Of a stretch of 64,000 bases of DNA, positions 33,921-42,951 are shown piece after piece. A program made the position numbers and the translations under genes. The notes under the pieces were generated by a model. The model searched no databases, was not told the DNA's origin, and was given only the letters and a program-made list of their open reading frames with translations. Source of the DNA: Mycobacterium sp. AZCC_0083 (GTDB taxonomy: Bacteria; Actinomycetota; Actinomycetes; Mycobacteriales; Mycobacteriaceae); contig NZ_JACHGP010000007.1 of assembly GCF_014202335.1 (NCBI RefSeq), positions 62,001 through 126,000 on the forward strand. Reading direction: 5' to 3'. How positions within the stretch are numbered: the stretch's first letter is position 1; each line of letters opens with the position of its first letter.

Positions 33921-35563
33921 GAAACGGTGGCGACGTCGTCGTCGAAACACTGGCGGCGCTGGGGGTTTCGCACGTCTTCGGCATCCCCGGTCAGCATGCG
34001 CTCGGATTGTTCGACGCGATTCGGCGCAGCGACCTGACGTTCGTCAGCTCGCGCATCGAGAACAACTCCGCGTTCGGCGCCGACGGATACGCCAGGGCCA
34101 CAGGCGAAGTCGGTGTGATATTCCTGTCCACCGGCCCCGGCGCGCTGACCGCACTCGGTGCGCTCCAGGAGGCGTACGCGACGGGTGTGCCGCTGCTGGT
34201 CATCACCAGCCAGGTGCCTCGCGACGGGCTCGGCCTCCGCCGCGGCATGCTGCACCAGCTCGACGACCAACAGCGCAGCGCCATCAACGTCACCAAGAGC
34301 ACGGCCGTCGTCCGCAGGGGCGCCGAGATCCCGAGCCTGCTGGCCGACGCGTTTGCGCTCGCCCAGTCCGCGCCCGCAGGCCCCACGTGGGTGGAGATCC
34401 CGCAGGACGTGCTGCTCGACGTCACCGACGTACCGCCGGTCACCACGGTGGTGACGCAGATCGCCGAACGTCCACCCCGCGCCGAACTCATCACCGAGGC
34501 CGCGGCGCTGCTCGACGCCGCGTCGCGACCGGTGATCCTTGCAGGCGGCGGTGTGCGCCGCTCACCTGGCGGATCCGCCGCGCTGACCGCACTCGCCGAA
34601 CGGCTTGGCGCGCCCGTGGTCTCGACCGTCGGAGGCAAGGGCGCCATCCGCTTCGACCACCCGCTGTCGGCGGCATCGTGGATCGAGGACCGGTACACCA
34701 CCCAGCTGCTGGAGGACGCCGACGTGCTCCTGGCCGTCGGCACCGCGATGGGTGAGGTGACGAGCAACTACTTCACCTTCCGCCCGAAGGGCCGGCTCAT
34801 CCACGTCGACGCCGAACCACGGGTGCTCGAAGCCAACCACCCCGGCCTCGGCATCCACGCCGACGCGGCATTGGCTCTGGAGGCGATGGCCAAACAGGTC
34901 TCGCAGCGGGATCGCAGCGCTGGCGAGCGGGCGGCAGCAGAACTGCGAACGTCGGTGCAGCGCAGGCTCGCCGAACAGGACCTCGGCACAGAACTGGCCC
35001 TGATCCGCGACCTGCGGGCCGCCGTCCCCGCTGCCGCGCACACGTTCTGGGACATGACGATTGCCGCGTACTGGGCATGGTCGGCGTGGGATCCGCTCGA
35101 CGGTGAATTCCATTCCGCGCAGGGCGCGGGTGGGCTCGGGTTCGGCTATCCGGCAGCGATCGCCGCGGCGATCGGTTCCGGTGAGCGGACGTTCGCCGTC
35201 TCCGGTGACGGCGGCGCCATGTACTCGATCGCCGAACTGGCGACGGCCCGCCAGCACGACGCCGACGTCACGTGGCTGATCGTCGACGACGGCGGCTACG
35301 GGATCCTGCGCGAATACATGACCGACGCGTTCGGCCAAGCCACGGCGACCGAACTGTCACGACCCGACTTCGCCGCCCTGGCAGCGAGTTTCGGAATCCC
35401 GGCCCACGTGGCGACGCTCGACACGGTCGGCGAGATCGTCGCAGGCACCTTCACCACGCCCGGTCCGGCCGTGGTCGTCCTTCCCGCACTACTGCACATG
35501 TTTTCGCCCACCCACCTCCCGAAGTCAGCCCCCACCCATCTCGAGGAGTCACATCATGGGTAA
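33917..35563 (+). CDS. ThDP-dependent decarboxylase, possibly 2-ketoarginine decarboxylase
   Basis: A 548-residue thiamin diphosphate enzyme of the acetolactate synthase/benzoylformate decarboxylase superfamily: VFGIPGQHALGLFDAI and the activating glutamate in SSRIENNSAFGADGYAR at the N-terminus, and the ThDP motif GDGGAMYSIAELA near residue 430. Where most relatives have NN before GGYG it reads VDDGGYG. AruI of Pseudomonas, which decarboxylates 5-guanidino-2-oxopentanoate, belongs to this family and precedes a guanidinobutyrase step. The GTG at 33917 overlaps the ureohydrolase stop (GTGA). The substrate assignment is context-based. Confidence 0.75.
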   Translation: MRNGGDVVVETLAALGVSHVFGIPGQHALGLFDAIRRSDLTFVSSRIENNSAFGADGYARATGEVGVIFLSTGPGALTALGALQEAYATGVPLLVITSQVPRDGLGLRRGMLHQLDDQQRSAINVTKSTAVVRRGAEIPSLLADAFALAQSAPAGPTWVEIPQDVLLDVTDVPPVTTVVTQIAERPPRAELITEAAALLDAASRPVILAGGGVRRSPGGSAALTALAERLGAPVVSTVGGKGAIRFDHPLSAASWIEDRYTTQLLEDADVLLAVGTAMGEVTSNYFTFRPKGRLIHVDAEPRVLEANHPGLGIHADAALALEAMAKQVSQRDRSAGERAAAELRTSVQRRLAEQDLGTELALIRDLRAAVPAAAHTFWDMTIAAYWAWSAWDPLDGEFHSAQGAGGLGFGYPAAIAAAIGSGERTFAVSGDGGAMYSIAELATARQHDADVTWLIVDDGGYGILREYMTDAFGQATATELSRPDFAALAASFGIPAHVATLDTVGEIVAGTFTTPGPAVVVLPALLHMFSPTHLPKSAPTHLEESHHG

Positions 35564-37025
35564 ACCCATCGACATCGCCATCATCGTCTTCTATCTCGTG
35601 TCGATGCTCGCCTTCGGTTTCTGGGGTAAGTCGAGGACGAAGGACTCGGCCGACTTCCTCGTCGCCGGGCGGCGGCTCGGCCCAGCCCTGTACACCGGCA
35701 CCATGGCCGCCGTCGTCCTTGGCGGCGCATCCACGGTCGGCGGTGTCGGCCTCGGGTACAAGTACGGCATCTCGGGCATGTGGCTGGTCGTGTCGATCGC
35801 CGTCGGCCTGCTGCTGCTGAGCCTGGTCTTCGCCGGGCGCATTCAGCGACTCAAGGTCTACACCGTCGCGCAGATGCTCAAACTGCGGTACGGCGTCGAC
35901 GCCACGGCCGCGTCGGGGATCGTCATGGTCGCCTACACGTTGATGTTGTCGGTGACGTCGACGATCGCCTACGCGACGGTCTTCAACGTGCTGTTCAACA
36001 CCAATCGCACGCTGTCGGTGATCATCGGTGGTGCGATCGTCATGCTCTACTCCTCGATCGGCGGCATGTGGTCGATCACGTTGACCGACATGGTGCAGTT
36101 CGTGCTCAAGACCATCGGCATCTTCTTCCTGCTGCTGCCGTTCACCTGGAACAAGGCCGGCGGCTTCGACGGCATCAGGGAACGCGCAGGCGACACCGTC
36201 TTCGACCTCGGCGCGATCGGCATCCCGACGATCATCACGTTCTTCGTCGTCTACAGCTTCGGAATGCTGATCGGCCAAGACATTTGGCAGCGGGTATTCA
36301 CCGCCCGCTCACCCGGGGTCGCCAAGTGGGGCGGCACCACGGCGGCGCTGTACTGCGTGCTGTACGGCGTCGCAGGCGCCGTCATCGGCATGGCCGCGTC
36401 GACGTTCCTGCCCGACGTGAAGGCCAAGGACGACGTCTACGCCCAGATTGCCGAGACGATCCTGCCGGTCGGCATCAGTGGCATCGTGCTGGCGGCCGCC
36501 GTCGCGGCGATGATGTCGACGGCGTCGGGGGCACTGATCGCCACGGCGACGGTGGCGAAGACCGATGTGAAGCCGTTGCTGCTCAGGCTGATTGGGCGCG
36601 ACGCCCCGCAGGAGCAGAGCGCGGAACGCGACGTGCACTCGGATCGGCTCTACGTGGTGGTGCTCGGTATCGCCGTCATCGTGATCGCCGCTCTGCTCAA
36701 CGACGTGGTGTCCGCGCTGACGGTTGCCTACGACATCTTGGTCGGCGGCCTGTTGGTGGCCATCCTCGGCGGTTTCCTGTGGAAGCGCGCGACGGGCACC
36801 GGTGCGCTGTGGTCGATGGGCGTCGGCACCGTCGTCACCCTCGGGACCATGTTCGCGGTTGGCGACGTGCTCGCCAACGAGCCGATCTACTACGGGTTGG
36901 CCGCGAGCCTGGTGGCCTACGTCGTCGCCAGCCTGCTGACCGAGCGGACCCCGGCCGACGTGCTCCAGGTGTGGGACGACCGGTTGGCGGGGCGTGACGC
37001 GGCCACGGAGCCGGTTGCGTCGTAG
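35556..37025 (+). CDS. Sodium:solute symporter family protein
   Basis: A 489-residue membrane protein with about 13 helices and the SSS-family features FLVAGRRLGP and ASTVGGVGLGYKYGISGMW in the first helices. It overlaps the decarboxylase gene by 8 bases and ends the operon. It is likely to import the operon's substrate (for example arginine, agmatine or guanidinobutyrate) with Na+. It is convergent with the MFS gene. Confidence 0.88.
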   Translation: MGKPIDIAIIVFYLVSMLAFGFWGKSRTKDSADFLVAGRRLGPALYTGTMAAVVLGGASTVGGVGLGYKYGISGMWLVVSIAVGLLLLSLVFAGRIQRLKVYTVAQMLKLRYGVDATAASGIVMVAYTLMLSVTSTIAYATVFNVLFNTNRTLSVIIGGAIVMLYSSIGGMWSITLTDMVQFVLKTIGIFFLLLPFTWNKAGGFDGIRERAGDTVFDLGAIGIPTIITFFVVYSFGMLIGQDIWQRVFTARSPGVAKWGGTTAALYCVLYGVAGAVIGMAASTFLPDVKAKDDVYAQIAETILPVGISGIVLAAAVAAMMSTASGALIATATVAKTDVKPLLLRLIGRDAPQEQSAERDVHSDRLYVVVLGIAVIVIAALLNDVVSALTVAYDILVGGLLVAILGGFLWKRATGTGALWSMGVGTVVTLGTMFAVGDVLANEPIYYGLAASLVAYVVASLLTERTPADVLQVWDDRLAGRDAATEPVAS

Positions 37026-37040
37026 GGCGCGGGCCCGCGC

Positions 37041-38225
37041 TCAGACCTTGGCGCGGGCCACGACCGGTGCCGTCAGGACACATACCAGCATGGCGCACAA
37101 CGGCACCAGAAGCGCGCCCGTCCACGACACCAATTCCACCATCCAACCAATGAGTGCGGGCCCACCCAGGATCGCCAGGTACCCCACCCCCACGACTCGC
37201 GACAGTGTGCGCCCGGATGTGGGGCCGCCGAGATTGCCTGCGGCAGTGAACACCTGGGGCAACCCACCCGCCAGCCCCACGCCGAACAAGGCCCAGCCCA
37301 CCAGCACGACGGGTAGGTCGGGGGCGAGGATGACGGTCAGCATGCCGACCATTGCGAGTACCGCGCCACCCCTGAGGACCCACACCGGGCCAATTGCTTG
37401 GGCAACGCGGTCCACCGCGAAACGCGATGCAGTCATGGCCATCACGAATGATCCGACCGCCAACGCCGCCAGCGAGGGGGGCGCGCCGAGATGTTGTTGA
37501 GCGTGCAGGCTGCTCCAGTCCATCGCCGAACCCTCTGACAGGAAGAACAGGAAGGCCAGCATCCCGAGCAGGATGACCCGTTGGCGGTGGCGCTCAGGTG
37601 TCGGGGCGATGGGCACTGACGCCTCATCGAGGTGACCGCCGGACGAGCGTTCCTGATGGTTGCGTAGTGCCCAGAATGCGGACCCGACGATCACCAGACA
37701 GATGATCGCGATCATCGCCGTCATCGCAAGGATCCCTAGCCGCAACGCGAATCCGGCTGCGCCGAGCAAGGATCCGACGACGGTACCGATGGAGAACATC
37801 GCATGAAACGACGCCATGATCGGTCGGCCGTAATCGCGCTCAACGCTGACGGCGAGCGCATTCATTCCAACGTCGGCACAACCCGCAGCTACGCCAAGCA
37901 CGAATGCCCCGGCGATGGCCTGCGCGAGCGTAGAGGCATTCAGCGGTAGCGTGATCGCGGCCGCCAACACCACGCCGGCGATCGTGGCAACGCGACCACT
38001 GCCGACGCGATCGACCAGCGCTCCACTGAGCTGCATGCCCACCAGCGATCCCGCACCGAGGATCAGCAATACCGTGCCCAGCATGGCGTTGGACAATCCC
38101 ACGTTGTGCTGCAGCACCGGCAGATGCACGGCCCAGGTGGACAGCACGACCCCGAAGGACGCGAACAGGGCGAACACGGCGTAACGGGCCCGTGTCAGTG
38201 GCCGCGCCTGAACAGGCTGGGTCAT
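37041..38225 (-). CDS. MFS transporter
   Basis: A 394-residue protein with 12 predicted membrane helices in two halves (helices near residues 10-180 and 210-390), including GxxxDRxGxR-like loops (GALVDRVGSGRVA at about residue 65). The type resembles small YbjJ/FucP-like MFS proteins; no substrate can be read. The ATG at 38225 follows a GGGAGC. It lies between the symporter and the PucR gene. Confidence 0.85.
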   Translation of the reverse strand: MTQPVQARPLTRARYAVFALFASFGVVLSTWAVHLPVLQHNVGLSNAMLGTVLLILGAGSLVGMQLSGALVDRVGSGRVATIAGVVLAAAITLPLNASTLAQAIAGAFVLGVAAGCADVGMNALAVSVERDYGRPIMASFHAMFSIGTVVGSLLGAAGFALRLGILAMTAMIAIICLVIVGSAFWALRNHQERSSGGHLDEASVPIAPTPERHRQRVILLGMLAFLFFLSEGSAMDWSSLHAQQHLGAPPSLAALAVGSFVMAMTASRFAVDRVAQAIGPVWVLRGGAVLAMVGMLTVILAPDLPVVLVGWALFGVGLAGGLPQVFTAAGNLGGPTSGRTLSRVVGVGYLAILGGPALIGWMVELVSWTGALLVPLCAMLVCVLTAPVVARAKV

Positions 38226-38377
38226 CCTAAGCGCTCCCGTTGGTCGTCACGGCAATGATGTGCATCCGCAGCTCGGCCACCTCCAAGCTATGCGTGGCGG
38301 CCGTCAGATGACATGGTCATAAGGAGAACTCCGCGACGGCCCAATGCACAAATCGTGAAATGGGTGACGGTCCAGCC

Positions 38378-39943
38378 TCACTGGCGGACCTCACGCTGCA
38401 ACAGGTCATGTCCTCGGACTGCGAATACCAACGCCTGACGATTGTCGGGGTCGTCCATCGAGCGCCCAAGCAAGCTCTCGATCCGCTCGAGCCGGTAATA
38501 CAGCGTCCGCCGCTGGATGAATAGCAACTGGGCGGCTTGCGACTTCTTCCCGTCACACGACAAATACGTGCGCAAAGTCGGCAGGAGCGGGTTGGTCGCC
38601 TTGGCGTCGTGTTTGAGCACCGGGCCCAGCTCATCCTCGATGTAGCGGGCCAATTCGGGTCCCCCGGCCAGTGAAGCCAGCAGTCGTAATACCCCAAGTT
38701 CGTCGAACCGGTGTACCGCCTTGTCCGGCTTCGCCAACGCCACCGATGCCGCGCTACGCGCTTGTTCGACCGCGGCAGGCAGCTGACTCGCGCTGACCGG
38801 GCGACTGACACCGGCACGCACGTCCAGTGCAGTCAGGTGCTCGACTACTTGCTTCTCCGACCTGGTCCGGGACAGGCCCATGATGACCAACGTGTGCTCG
38901 CCGAGGTCGGCGACCACCGCGGGCACCCGCAGCGAACGGCACAACTCCTCCATGGCATCCTCGCCCGAGTTCGTGCCGGTCGACTCTTTGCACACCGACA
39001 CCACCAGCAGGTCGCGGTCCCGCAGGTCCCTGCCGATCCGCAAAGCGCGGGTGACGAACGCGTCGCCGGAGATGTCACCGAGCAATAGCCGACTGATGAG
39101 GGCGTTTTGTCGCTGTGCGGAGCGAGCGCCGCTCTCTCGGGCACCCAGCAAGGCGATGGCGATGCCGTCCGCAGCCCGGTCGATGGCGTACCCCGCCGTT
39201 CCGACGATCGGCTCGCCGCCGTGCAGGACGTGCAGCCATCCCCAACGCTCCCCGCGAAGGACCACCGCCTTGCGGGTGCAGATGTCGGCGTGATTGGCGC
39301 TGCCGCTGCTCGCGGTTGCTGCATCATGATCGATCCGCGAGTGCCGCTCCCACTCCCTCAGGGCGAGGTCGCCAAGGTCAGAGCTCCCCGAATACGCGAC
39401 CACCTGCCGGGAAGAGTCCTCCAACACCACGGGCCGACCCACCTCGCTGGCCAAGGCGTCGGTGAAATGCACGTGGTCACGGCCGGCCAGCAGGAGCTGC
39501 ATGAAGGTGCCGTTGAGCCGCTCGTAGGTGCTCAGGTCGAGAACACGCTGATCGATGATGGATTCGTGGACCTGGGCTGATACCTCGACGAACGGCAATT
39601 CACCCGCCAGTCCCACCAGAGGAAACTCCCGTTCGTTGGCGGCTTCGACGAGTGCATCCGGCATCATGTCGAAGGCCCGTCCGCTCAACTCCACGATCAG
39701 CACCGACGCGTGTGCATCGTCGATGTCGTGAACGTACTGACGCTGCCTCTCCGCAGTGTCGCCAATGCCCAAGCCTGCGGTAAGGAGCATCTCGCCCCCG
39801 CTGAGGAATTGAGCGATGTCGGGGATCTCCGTTGGATGCACCCATCGCACTGGACGGTCGAAATTGCGGCGCCCGGCATACACCGTTTGCGGAACGCGGG
39901 TAAAGACCTCTAGCTGCAGTGCAGTTTCGATGGACATTGACAT
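38378..39943 (-). CDS. PucR-family transcriptional regulator
   Basis: A 521-residue regulator: an N-terminal PucR sensing domain (residues about 8-125), a central CdaR GGDEF-like region (about 270-400), and a C-terminal PucR helix-turn-helix (TLRTYLSCDGKKSQAAQLLFIQRRTLYYRLERIESLLG, about 465-505). Such proteins often control purine or amino-acid breakdown operons. The ATG at 39943 is followed by a second at 39937. It may control the LLM/SDR genes across the 600-base gap or the MFS gene downstream. Confidence 0.9.
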   Translation of the reverse strand: MSMSIETALQLEVFTRVPQTVYAGRRNFDRPVRWVHPTEIPDIAQFLSGGEMLLTAGLGIGDTAERQRQYVHDIDDAHASVLIVELSGRAFDMMPDALVEAANEREFPLVGLAGELPFVEVSAQVHESIIDQRVLDLSTYERLNGTFMQLLLAGRDHVHFTDALASEVGRPVVLEDSSRQVVAYSGSSDLGDLALREWERHSRIDHDAATASSGSANHADICTRKAVVLRGERWGWLHVLHGGEPIVGTAGYAIDRAADGIAIALLGARESGARSAQRQNALISRLLLGDISGDAFVTRALRIGRDLRDRDLLVVSVCKESTGTNSGEDAMEELCRSLRVPAVVADLGEHTLVIMGLSRTRSEKQVVEHLTALDVRAGVSRPVSASQLPAAVEQARSAASVALAKPDKAVHRFDELGVLRLLASLAGGPELARYIEDELGPVLKHDAKATNPLLPTLRTYLSCDGKKSQAAQLLFIQRRTLYYRLERIESLLGRSMDDPDNRQALVFAVRGHDLLQREVRQ

Positions 39944-40544
39944 GACGTGAACCAGGCCTTCGCTGCCGCAGTGTGCAGGCTCGTTGGTGTTTCTTGCTCA
40001 TCTTGAGACTACTGGCGCGACGTGTCCGGAGGCGGGCTTTGAGCGACGTCCTCACCGACGGCAAGACTGGTACGACGCGAGACGCCTTCTCCCACCAATG
40101 GATCTCGTGAACACCAGATCGCGGCGTGCGGATCCCGTGACTACTGCTCGGCAGGCCCGTCGTCGGTTCGGTACATCGCAGCCACCTGGGCGTACCCCGC
40201 CGAGGAGTACTTCAGGCTGTCGCAACTACTCAAGTAGGCGTCGAGCCTCTTCCACCATGTACCACGTCGTCGAGTTCTACCAACACGGCTCCAGAACACG
40301 TGATCGCCGCCTTCCGCTCGCCTTGTCGGAACGTCGACGGACGTCAATCCCGACACTTCGAGACTAGTTCTATTCGTGTCGGGCACCAGGCTTTTCGGCC
40401 TCCTTTAGCCGTGCGAACCGTGCATCGTCCGGTAACCGGAATGCACATGTTGGGTCTTACCTGGGTGCTGTGCCATCGATAACTTGGGCAAGTTGACCAA
40501 CCGTTCGAGGCTTGTCGGCGTCGGCGCCAGAAGAAGGGATCCCC
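39944..40544. other. Intergenic region, 601 bases, no convincing gene
   Basis: Short frames exist on both strands but none has family resemblance or a good start. It contains the hairpin-forming repeat at 40420-40446. Promoters for the PucR gene and the LLM gene must lie here. Composition is less GC-biased than the neighbours. Confidence 0.5.
40420..40446. promoter_or_regulatory. Bulged inverted repeat upstream of the LLM gene
   Basis: GTGCAT, 2-base bulge, TCCGGT, A, ACCGGA, ATGCAC: 12-base arms, perfect apart from the 2-base bulge on one side. It lies about 100 bases before the LLM start. It could be an operator for a dimeric regulator or an RNA hairpin in a leader. Confidence 0.45.
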
Positions 40545-41450
40545 ATGCCCGCAATTGGGTTCAAGATCGATGCACGTGCCACCGAGGACGTGCTTCAGCT
40601 CGCTCGATCGGCTGAAGTGGCGGGCTTCTCCGAACTGTGGGTGTGCGAGGACCTGGCGCTGGCCGGCGGCATCGCTCAGGTCGCAGGCGCGCTGGCCGTG
40701 ACCACTCAACTCGAGGTCGGCCTGGGTATCGCACCTGCGGCCGTGCGGAACCCGATGTATCTGGCGATGGAGTTCGCTTCGGTTGCCCGGCTATCCGGCG
40801 GTCGATTCCATGCAGGCATCGGCCACGGCATGCCCGCATGGCTGAGGCAGGTCGGCCAGCACCCGGCAAGTCTCATGGCCTGCCTCAGGGAAGTCTCGGA
40901 GACGGTGCGAGATCTCCTCGACGGCAAGGAAGTCACCTACGACGGAGAGCACGTACACCTCGACTCGGTGTCGCTGACCCATCCACCCGAGCGTGCGCCG
41001 GCCATCAGCTTGGGCGTACGGGGCCCGAAGGGCATCGAGTTGGCGCGCGCTCTCGGGCTCGGGGTGATCCTGGCAGAGGGATCTTCGCCGGACTACGTCG
41101 CCGAGGTCCGACGCACGCTCGGGCCCGACGCCCGCATCACCGTGTTCGTTTGGTCCAATCTCGACACCGAGGATGGTGAGCGCGGGCTTGAAGCGTTGCG
41201 GCCCACCGTAGAAAAGGCATTGCAAAAGCCCTATCTCGCAGCGCAACTCGGATCACTGCGCGGATCGGACTGCCATCCTGACGTGATTCGAAGTCTGACC
41301 GTTGCCGGCGACGAGCAGGATTGCCGCGCCGCCATCGACAAGCTGTTGGCCTCTGGCGCCAACTCCGTTGTTCTGCAACCGATCCACGGTACCGAGGAAG
41401 AGCAGATCGAAATATTCGGGCAAGAAGTCCTCCCTGTCCAATCTGCGTGA
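40545..41450 (+). CDS. LLM-class flavin/F420-dependent oxidoreductase
   Basis: A 301-residue luciferase-like monooxygenase-fold protein (TIM barrel): the start PAIGFKIDARATEDVLQLARSAEVAGFSELWVCEDLAL, LEVGLGIAPAAVRNPM, and FHAGIGHG are typical of the F420-dependent subfamily abundant in mycobacteria. It catalyses a hydride transfer on an unknown substrate. The ATG at 40545 is chosen for AGAAGGG 6 bases upstream; an in-frame ATG 33 bases earlier has no such site. Its 3' end overlaps the WhiB-like gene on the other strand by 198 bases. Confidence 0.85.
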   Translation: MPAIGFKIDARATEDVLQLARSAEVAGFSELWVCEDLALAGGIAQVAGALAVTTQLEVGLGIAPAAVRNPMYLAMEFASVARLSGGRFHAGIGHGMPAWLRQVGQHPASLMACLREVSETVRDLLDGKEVTYDGEHVHLDSVSLTHPPERAPAISLGVRGPKGIELARALGLGVILAEGSSPDYVAEVRRTLGPDARITVFVWSNLDTEDGERGLEALRPTVEKALQKPYLAAQLGSLRGSDCHPDVIRSLTVAGDEQDCRAAIDKLLASGANSVVLQPIHGTEEEQIEIFGQEVLPVQSA

Positions 41451-41786
41451 GATGCTGCGGTCAGCGCTGGATGCCCCGTTCGCGCGGTGTCGTCGCTTCT
41501 CCCGTCGCTTCGCTCGCCCTGGTGCGCCCCAAATGCCCCACGTCTCTGGGACGCGCAGAGCGTGGTCGCGGCACTGCGTTAGGACGGGGCAGTCAACGCA
41601 GATCCGTTTCGCCGTGGCTTCCTGCTCGATGAGCGCGATTCCTCGCACTTGTTCGGGAAAGAAGAACTGCACGGGATACCCACGGCAACTGGCCAGCAAC
41701 TGCCAATTCCATGCCGGGCTCAGCGGCGGGGGCAGCGCGAGGGCGCGGGAGGGCCCGCTCTCGCGCGGGCGGGGCCGGCTGACCAC
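41253..41786 (-). CDS. WhiB-like Fe-S protein with long antisense tail
   Basis: A WhiB domain at residues about 25-112: C34, C63, C66, C72 in the C-Xn-C-X2-C-X5-C spacing for a 4Fe-4S cluster, then GIWGA (usually G-V/I-W-G-G) and basic KRREKRRHR. WhiB proteins are small actinobacterial regulators that act with sigma factor. Beyond that the frame continues about 65 residues, all antisense to the LLM gene's 3' end, so the tail may not be functional protein. The GTG at 41786 is the first possible start (an in-frame stop lies directly before it) and sits 4 bases after the SDR stop, so the two probably form an operon. Confidence 0.7.
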   Translation of the reverse strand: MVSRPRPRESGPSRALALPPPLSPAWNWQLLASCRGYPVQFFFPEQVRGIALIEQEATAKRICVDCPVLTQCRDHALRVPETWGIWGAPGRAKRREKRRHRANGASSADRSISRRLDREDFLPEYFDLLFLGTVDRLQNNGVGARGQQLVDGGAAILLVAGNGQTSNHVRMAVRSAQ

Positions 41787-41790
41787 TCAG

Positions 41791-42624
41791 CTACGACTTG
41801 GCCAGGAAACCCGAGTCCAACAACTGCGTCGTGCCAGTGGCGTAACGGCCCGCATCGGAGACCAGGTAGAGGATGGCGTTGCTGATGTCCTCGGGTTGCA
41901 TCCACGGAACGGGCAACAGGTTGGTACCAGTGAAGGACCCGATCACGTCGTCCTTCGTAGGTGCATCGAGGTCAGGGCGGAACAAGCGCCACACGAAGTC
42001 GTTTCCGAGCATGTCCGTGTCGACGTGACCGGGATTGATGGAATTGACGCGGATCCCGTACTGGCCCACTTCGTTGGCCAGCGACCTCATGAGACCCGTC
42101 ACGCCGTGCTTGGACGCGGCGTAGGACGAGATGTTCGCCGATCCCTTGAGGGCATCGACGGACCCGGTGAACACGATGGAGCCACCGTCGCCTTGTTCGA
42201 TCATCGTCGGAAGCGCCACCCGCACGGTGTTCCAGGGCCCGGTGAGGTTGACGTCGAGCATCTCCTGCCACGCCTCGGGCGTGATCTCCCATGTCAGGCC
42301 GCCTGCACAGATTCCGGCGTTGGGGAGCACGATGTCCACACGGCCGAAGTGCGCGATGCCACGATCGAAGACCGCCTGCACCTGCGCCAGGTCGCGAACG
42401 TCCGCCTGCTCCGCGACGATCTTGCGACCAACCTCCTCGACGAGGCGAATCGTCTCGTCGAGGTCTGCGGGCGAGGCCCCCGGATACGGCGTGGAGGCCG
42501 GCTTCGTGCAGATGTCCAAGCCGATGATGTCCGCACCCTCGCGCGCAAGGGTCAGCGCGTGAGACCGCCCCTGTCCCCTGGCGATTCCCGTGATGAACGC
42601 TACCTTGCCGTCAAGCTGGCCCAT
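41791..42624 (-). CDS. Mycofactocin-coupled SDR-family oxidoreductase
   Basis: A 277-residue SDR of the mycofactocin-coupled subfamily: the cofactor loop TGIARGQGRSHALTLAREGADIIG, an insertion after the second strand (KPASTPYPGASPADLDET), catalytic YAASK, and the C-terminal YLVSDAGRYATGTTQLLDSG. Such enzymes keep a tightly bound NAD that is re-oxidised by mycofactocin. The ATG at 42624 has AGAAGGA upstream. It is about 70% identical by eye to the SDR at 59990. It diverges from the aldo/keto reductase. Confidence 0.88.
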   Translation of the reverse strand: MGQLDGKVAFITGIARGQGRSHALTLAREGADIIGLDICTKPASTPYPGASPADLDETIRLVEEVGRKIVAEQADVRDLAQVQAVFDRGIAHFGRVDIVLPNAGICAGGLTWEITPEAWQEMLDVNLTGPWNTVRVALPTMIEQGDGGSIVFTGSVDALKGSANISSYAASKHGVTGLMRSLANEVGQYGIRVNSINPGHVDTDMLGNDFVWRLFRPDLDAPTKDDVIGSFTGTNLLPVPWMQPEDISNAILYLVSDAGRYATGTTQLLDSGFLAKS

Positions 42625-42951
42625 GAGTTCGATTCCTTCTCTTGCGCGGCGACGAGATGCGCTGCATGGGTTGATCCTTTCAACGGCGTCCGATGCCTGA
42701 CAGACGCACAATGCGCAGTCGCTCATCGGGTATTGCACAGTTCGTGTGCCGAGCCGAGCCAACACGACGTTGCGCGCGGCAGCCGTCTCCGCGGGCACTT
42801 CCGGCACACTTCGTGCAGTCGAAGTGCCTGCTATTTCGCGTACTGGGTAGGGCTTCCCCACCTCCGGAATGGCTAGGCTCGAAAAGCCTGCACGATAGCA
42901 GTTTTCGCCATCGTGACCGGTGCTGCGACAACGACGAGGTGAGGATCTGAC
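42625..42951. other. Divergent intergenic region, 327 bases
   Basis: Between the mycofactocin-coupled SDR and the aldo/keto reductase. No ORF with family resemblance. It holds both promoters; a weak inverted repeat CACGAT/ATCGTG occurs near 42893. Nothing stronger was seen. Confidence 0.45.

Noticed and set aside
37027..37040. 14-bp GC palindrome between the convergent symporter and MFS genes, considered as a terminator
   Set aside because: No loop and no T tract; a weak stem only. Not enough to call an intrinsic terminator.
40141..40386. 81-codon frame on the minus strand in the gap before the LLM gene
   Set aside because: No family resemblance, no ribosome-binding site, atypical composition.
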